DNA from: JAAGZL01 sp964628835
GTDB taxonomy: Bacteria; Pseudomonadota; Gammaproteobacteria; Chromatiales; Chromatiaceae
Direction of reading: 5' to 3'
NCBI GenBank assembly: GCA_964628835.1
Contig: CAZVME010000029.1
Coordinates: 1-37,101 of the forward strand
Length of the DNA: 37,101 nt
Of the stretch, positions 34,357-37,101 are shown in pieces (the stretch's first letter is position 1; each line of letters begins with the position of its first letter). Below the pieces are notes generated by a model. The model was not told where the DNA came from. It saw only the letters and a program-made list of their open reading frames with translations, and did no database searches. The position numbers and the translations under genes are program-made.

Positions 34357-36552
34357 ATGAAAAGCAAAAAGAAATCAAAGGCTAACGAACTCAACATGTC
34401 GATGCAGTACATACTGCAAGCCTGTCATCATGACCCGTTTGAGGTGTTGGGACGCCATATCCAGGGACAGAAGGTCCTGATACGCGCCTTCCTGCCCCAC
34501 GTCAATCAGGTAGAAATCGTCGAGACCAAACAACCCATGCAACGGGTCCCGGGCAGTGACTTTTTCGAATGGAGGGGGGATCAGGATACAATCCCGGCCC
34601 ACTACAGGCTGGCCTGGACAGATGGCTCTGGTGAACGGGTAACCCGCTATGACCCTTACTGTTTCGGCCCCCAGTTAGAACATTTTGACATGCACCTGTT
34701 TCGACAGGGCAACCACTGGCATGCCTACCGCTTTCTCGGCGCTCACTTTCACTCGGTGAACGGTCACATCGGCATCCTGTTTGCAGTCTGGGCGCCAAAT
34801 GCCAAGCGAGTCAGCATAGTTGGGGACTTCAACCGCTGGGACGGACGCATCAACCCCATGCGCTCCAGAGGTGAAGCCGGGGTCTGGGAGCTGTTCATCC
34901 CGGGCCTTGAGGCCGGAAGTCACTATAAATATGAGATCCTGAGCCAGCAGGGAAGCGTGCTGCTCAAGAGCGATCCATACGGCAATCAATTCCAAAACAG
35001 GCCCGAGACCGCCTCGGTGGTTGCGGCCAAACCCACCTACGAGTGGAGTGACAGTGCGTGGCTCGACGATCGCCAGCAAAGCAACTGGCAACACAGCCCC
35101 ATCTCCATCTACGAAATCCACCTGGGTTCATGGCGACGCGCTGACAACAACCAGTTCATGAACTATCGTGAACTGGCCCATCGCCTGATCCCGTACATGC
35201 TGCAACTGGGCTTTACCCATATTGAACTGCTACCCATTACCGAGCACCCTTTCGATGGCTCATGGGGCTACCAGACCACCGGCTATTTTGCCCCCACCAG
35301 CCGCTTCGGAACCCCGGATGACTTCCGCTATTTTGTGGATCAGATGCACCAGAACAATATCGGCGTAATCTTGGACTGGGTACCGGCCCACTTCCCCAAA
35401 GACCAGCACGCGCTGGGGCAGTTCGACGGCTCTGCCCTGTATGAGCATGAAGACCCACGCAGGGGCGAACACCGGGACTGGGGCACTCTGATCTTCAACT
35501 ATGGTCGGGCCGAGGTGAAGAACTTCCTCCTGGCCAGCGCCATCTACTGGCTGGAGGAGTTCCATCTGGATGGACTGCGAGTGGACGCTGTGGCATCCAT
35601 GCTCTACCTGGACTATTCCAGAGAGCCCGGAGACTGGGTACCGAATGAACATGGCGGACGGGAAAATCTGGAAGCAGTAAAGTTCCTGCAACAGCTTAAC
35701 ACCGTCACCCATGAGGAGTTCCCCGGCACCATGATCCTGGCCGAAGAGTCCACCGCCTGGCCGCAGGTATCCGGGCCAACCTGGCTGGGCGGCCTGGGCT
35801 TCAGCATGAAGTGGAACATGGGCTGGATGCACGACACCCTATCCTATATGGAGAAGGACCCGATCCATCGCCACTTCCACCATGACCTGCTCACATTTGG
35901 ACTGCTCTACTCCTTCACCGAAAACTTTGTACTCCCCTTCTCCCATGATGAGGTGGTACACGGCAAGGGCTCACTGCTGGACAAGATGCCCGGCGATAAC
36001 TGGCAGCGCTTCGCTTCCCTACGCCTGCTGTTCAGCTACATGTTTACCTACCCCGGCAAGAAGCTTCTGTTCATGGGTAACGAGTTCGCCCAAGGCCGGG
36101 AGTGGAATGAGAACCAGGAGCTGGACTGGCATCTGGCCGATCTTCCACAGCACTATGGCATCCAGAATCTGATCGGCGAGCTCAACCGACTCTACCGGGA
36201 ACTGCCAGCCCTGCACGACCTCGAGTTTGACGAGGATGGGTTTGAGTGGATCGACTGCCACGATGCCGCCCAGTCGGTACTGAGCTATCTGCGCCGCGGA
36301 ACCAATGGCGAATTTGTAGTGGTTATACTCAACTACACCCCCATGCCCAGAGACGACTACCGCATCGGGCTACCGGAGGCCGGAAGCTATCAGGAGCTGC
36401 TCAACTCAGACTCTGAATATTATGGTGGCAGCAATGTGGGAAACATCGGAAAGATCTCCACTGAACCCAAGGCATGGATGGGGCACAACCAATCTATCAG
36501 CCTGCGACTACCGCCACTGGGCGCACTGGTCCTGCAACTGGTGGAGCAGTAA
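34357..36552 (+). CDS. glgB: 1,4-alpha-glucan branching enzyme
   Basis: A 731-residue GH13 enzyme of the long form: an N-terminal domain (about 1-110), a CBM48 module (about 130-220; FAVWAPNAKRVSIVGDFNRWD), a catalytic barrel and a C-terminal beta domain. Catalytic residues are Asp410 (LRVDAVASML), Glu463 (ILAEESTAWP) and Asp531 (FSHDEVVHGKGS). It introduces alpha-1,6 branches into glycogen. It stands alone on the plus strand, divergent from glgC, with only a weak Shine-Dalgarno. The first residues are lysine-rich. After the stop there are about 240 bases with nothing recognised before the tandem hairpins. Confidence 0.97.
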   Translation: MKSKKKSKANELNMSMQYILQACHHDPFEVLGRHIQGQKVLIRAFLPHVNQVEIVETKQPMQRVPGSDFFEWRGDQDTIPAHYRLAWTDGSGERVTRYDPYCFGPQLEHFDMHLFRQGNHWHAYRFLGAHFHSVNGHIGILFAVWAPNAKRVSIVGDFNRWDGRINPMRSRGEAGVWELFIPGLEAGSHYKYEILSQQGSVLLKSDPYGNQFQNRPETASVVAAKPTYEWSDSAWLDDRQQSNWQHSPISIYEIHLGSWRRADNNQFMNYRELAHRLIPYMLQLGFTHIELLPITEHPFDGSWGYQTTGYFAPTSRFGTPDDFRYFVDQMHQNNIGVILDWVPAHFPKDQHALGQFDGSALYEHEDPRRGEHRDWGTLIFNYGRAEVKNFLLASAIYWLEEFHLDGLRVDAVASMLYLDYSREPGDWVPNEHGGRENLEAVKFLQQLNTVTHEEFPGTMILAEESTAWPQVSGPTWLGGLGFSMKWNMGWMHDTLSYMEKDPIHRHFHHDLLTFGLLYSFTENFVLPFSHDEVVHGKGSLLDKMPGDNWQRFASLRLLFSYMFTYPGKKLLFMGNEFAQGREWNENQELDWHLADLPQHYGIQNLIGELNRLYRELPALHDLEFDEDGFEWIDCHDAAQSVLSYLRRGTNGEFVVVILNYTPMPRDDYRIGLPEAGSYQELLNSDSEYYGGSNVGNIGKISTEPKAWMGHNQSISLRLPPLGALVLQLVEQ

Positions 36553-36793
36553 ATCCGGGTAAACAGACAACCGGCAGCCAACACCGGTCCTGAGCAATCG
36601 CAACTATTCAGGACTAGGCCAAGTAGCACTTACTTAAACAATATCACCCCCAATCTGCGAATATCCTTCACAGCGATAGAGACAATAACATGCGACAATA
36701 TGGAGCAGACCACGGATTCCACTTATCCATCGCAGAACCAGCATTGGGGTGAGTCGAAGCTAATCGGCCAGCTTACTTTAAACATCTTTAAGA

Positions 36794-36855
36794 AACGCCC
36801 TGTGCGGAGCCGCATGCAGGGCGTTGTGGGGGGCCGGGGGTTAGAAACCCCCGGC
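36794..36855 (-). terminator. tandem strong hairpins downstream of the cold-shock gene
   Basis: Two stem-loops lie 40-100 bases after the cold-shock stop codon. The first met is a perfect 10-base stem, GCCGGGGGTT (36833-36842) with AACCCCCGGC (36846-36855), loop of three. The second pairs AACGCCCTG (36794-36802) with CAGGGCGTT (36817-36825) and has an inner TGCGG/CCGCA stem; on the minus strand it is followed by TCTTAAA. The second is the likelier terminator. The rest of the glgB-csp gap (36553-36793) holds no recognised feature. Confidence 0.65.
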
Positions 36856-36894
36856 TACCCGATTATGTGTAATTTCTTAAGTTATCCAATGCAA

Positions 36895-37101
36895 TCAGAC
36901 TGGCACAACCTTGTTTGCACACGGTCCTTTCTGTCCTTGGCCGACTTCATATTCTACTTTCTGGCCATCACTGAGTGTTGCATAGCCACCGCCTGCCTGG
37001 ATTTCGGAATGATGAACAAACAAATCCTTGCCACCATCATCTGGAGTAATGAAACCGAAACCTTTGTCTGCATTGAACCACTTTACTGTACCTGTACTCA
37101 T
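36895..37101 (-). CDS. CspA-family cold-shock / RNA-chaperone protein
   Basis: A complete 68-residue single cold-shock domain. The RNA-binding motifs RNP1 (KGFGFI) and RNP2 (DLFVHH) are intact, and TGTVKWFN opens the fold. It binds single-stranded RNA and DNA. Its start codon is the last codon of the window, so the promoter and long leader usual for this family lie outside. Whether it is cold-induced or constitutive cannot be told. Confidence 0.96.
   Translation of the reverse strand: MSTGTVKWFNADKGFGFITPDDGGKDLFVHHSEIQAGGGYATLSDGQKVEYEVGQGQKGPCANKVVPV

Noticed and set aside
1..37101. CRISPR array, phage, transposase, toxin-antitoxin or defence genes
   Set aside because: No spaced direct repeats, integrase or transposase domains, or small paired toxin genes were seen on either strand.

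Overview
The window looks like the chromosome of a gammaproteobacterium with a respiratory, partly denitrifying lifestyle. The reasons are a full-length HrpA helicase with the proteobacterial C-terminal extension, TRAP transport, a PEP-CTERM protein, a glycogen gene set and a complete nitrous-oxide-reduction (nos) cluster. No rRNA, tRNA, CRISPR array, insertion sequence or phage gene is visible. The species cannot be named from the sequence alone.

Layout. (1) 33-3315, minus strand: a three-part membrane protein (transglutaminase-like domain, seven-helix membrane domain and ATP-grasp ligase in one chain) followed by a membrane-anchored TPR protein. This block looks AT-richer than the rest. (2) 3795-6767, minus: a TRAP transporter, dctP-dctQ-dctM, with an intrinsic terminator between dctP and dctQ. 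(3) 7024-10935, minus: hrpA. (4) 11191-13312, plus: a LysR regulator followed closely by a 12-helix NnrS/heme-copper-oxidase-like membrane protein. (5) 13576-14148, plus: a secreted PEP-CTERM protein and a strong terminator. (6) 14284-17740: a ChaN-PDZ lipoprotein diverging from an M1-type metallopeptidase. (7) 17742-28395, minus: nosZ, a monoheme and a diheme cytochrome c, then nosB, nosD, nosG, nosH, nosF, nosL and nosY. (8) 28611-36552: galU, malQ, a GH57 alpha-glucan enzyme and glgC on the minus strand, with glgB diverging from glgC. (9) 36895-37101, minus: a cold-shock protein ending in tandem hairpins at the right edge.

The nos cluster is the most coherent system. NosZ has a Sec-type signal peptide and the sequence hallmarks of the atypical (clade II) family. 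No nosR is present; NosG, NosH, NosB and two small cytochromes c are, which suggests a quinol-to-cytochrome-to-NosZ route of the kind known from Wolinella-type clusters. A perfect FNR/Anr-type box (TTGAT-N4-ATCAA) lies upstream of nosZ, with a suitably placed -10. A 9/10 match lies upstream of the diheme cytochrome gene. A hairpin after nosZ could lower downstream expression, so the cluster may be two oxygen-responsive units.

The least described element is the transglutaminase/7TM/ATP-grasp fusion. Its parts are usually separate neighbouring genes, the transglutaminase part keeps a plausible Cys-His-Asp triad although the family is commonly labelled inactive, and the ATP-grasp part keeps its binding motifs. 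The glycogen genes (ADP-glucose synthesis, branching, debranching/transfer, GH57 hydrolysis) form a second functional block, but glycogen synthase and phosphorylase are not in the window.
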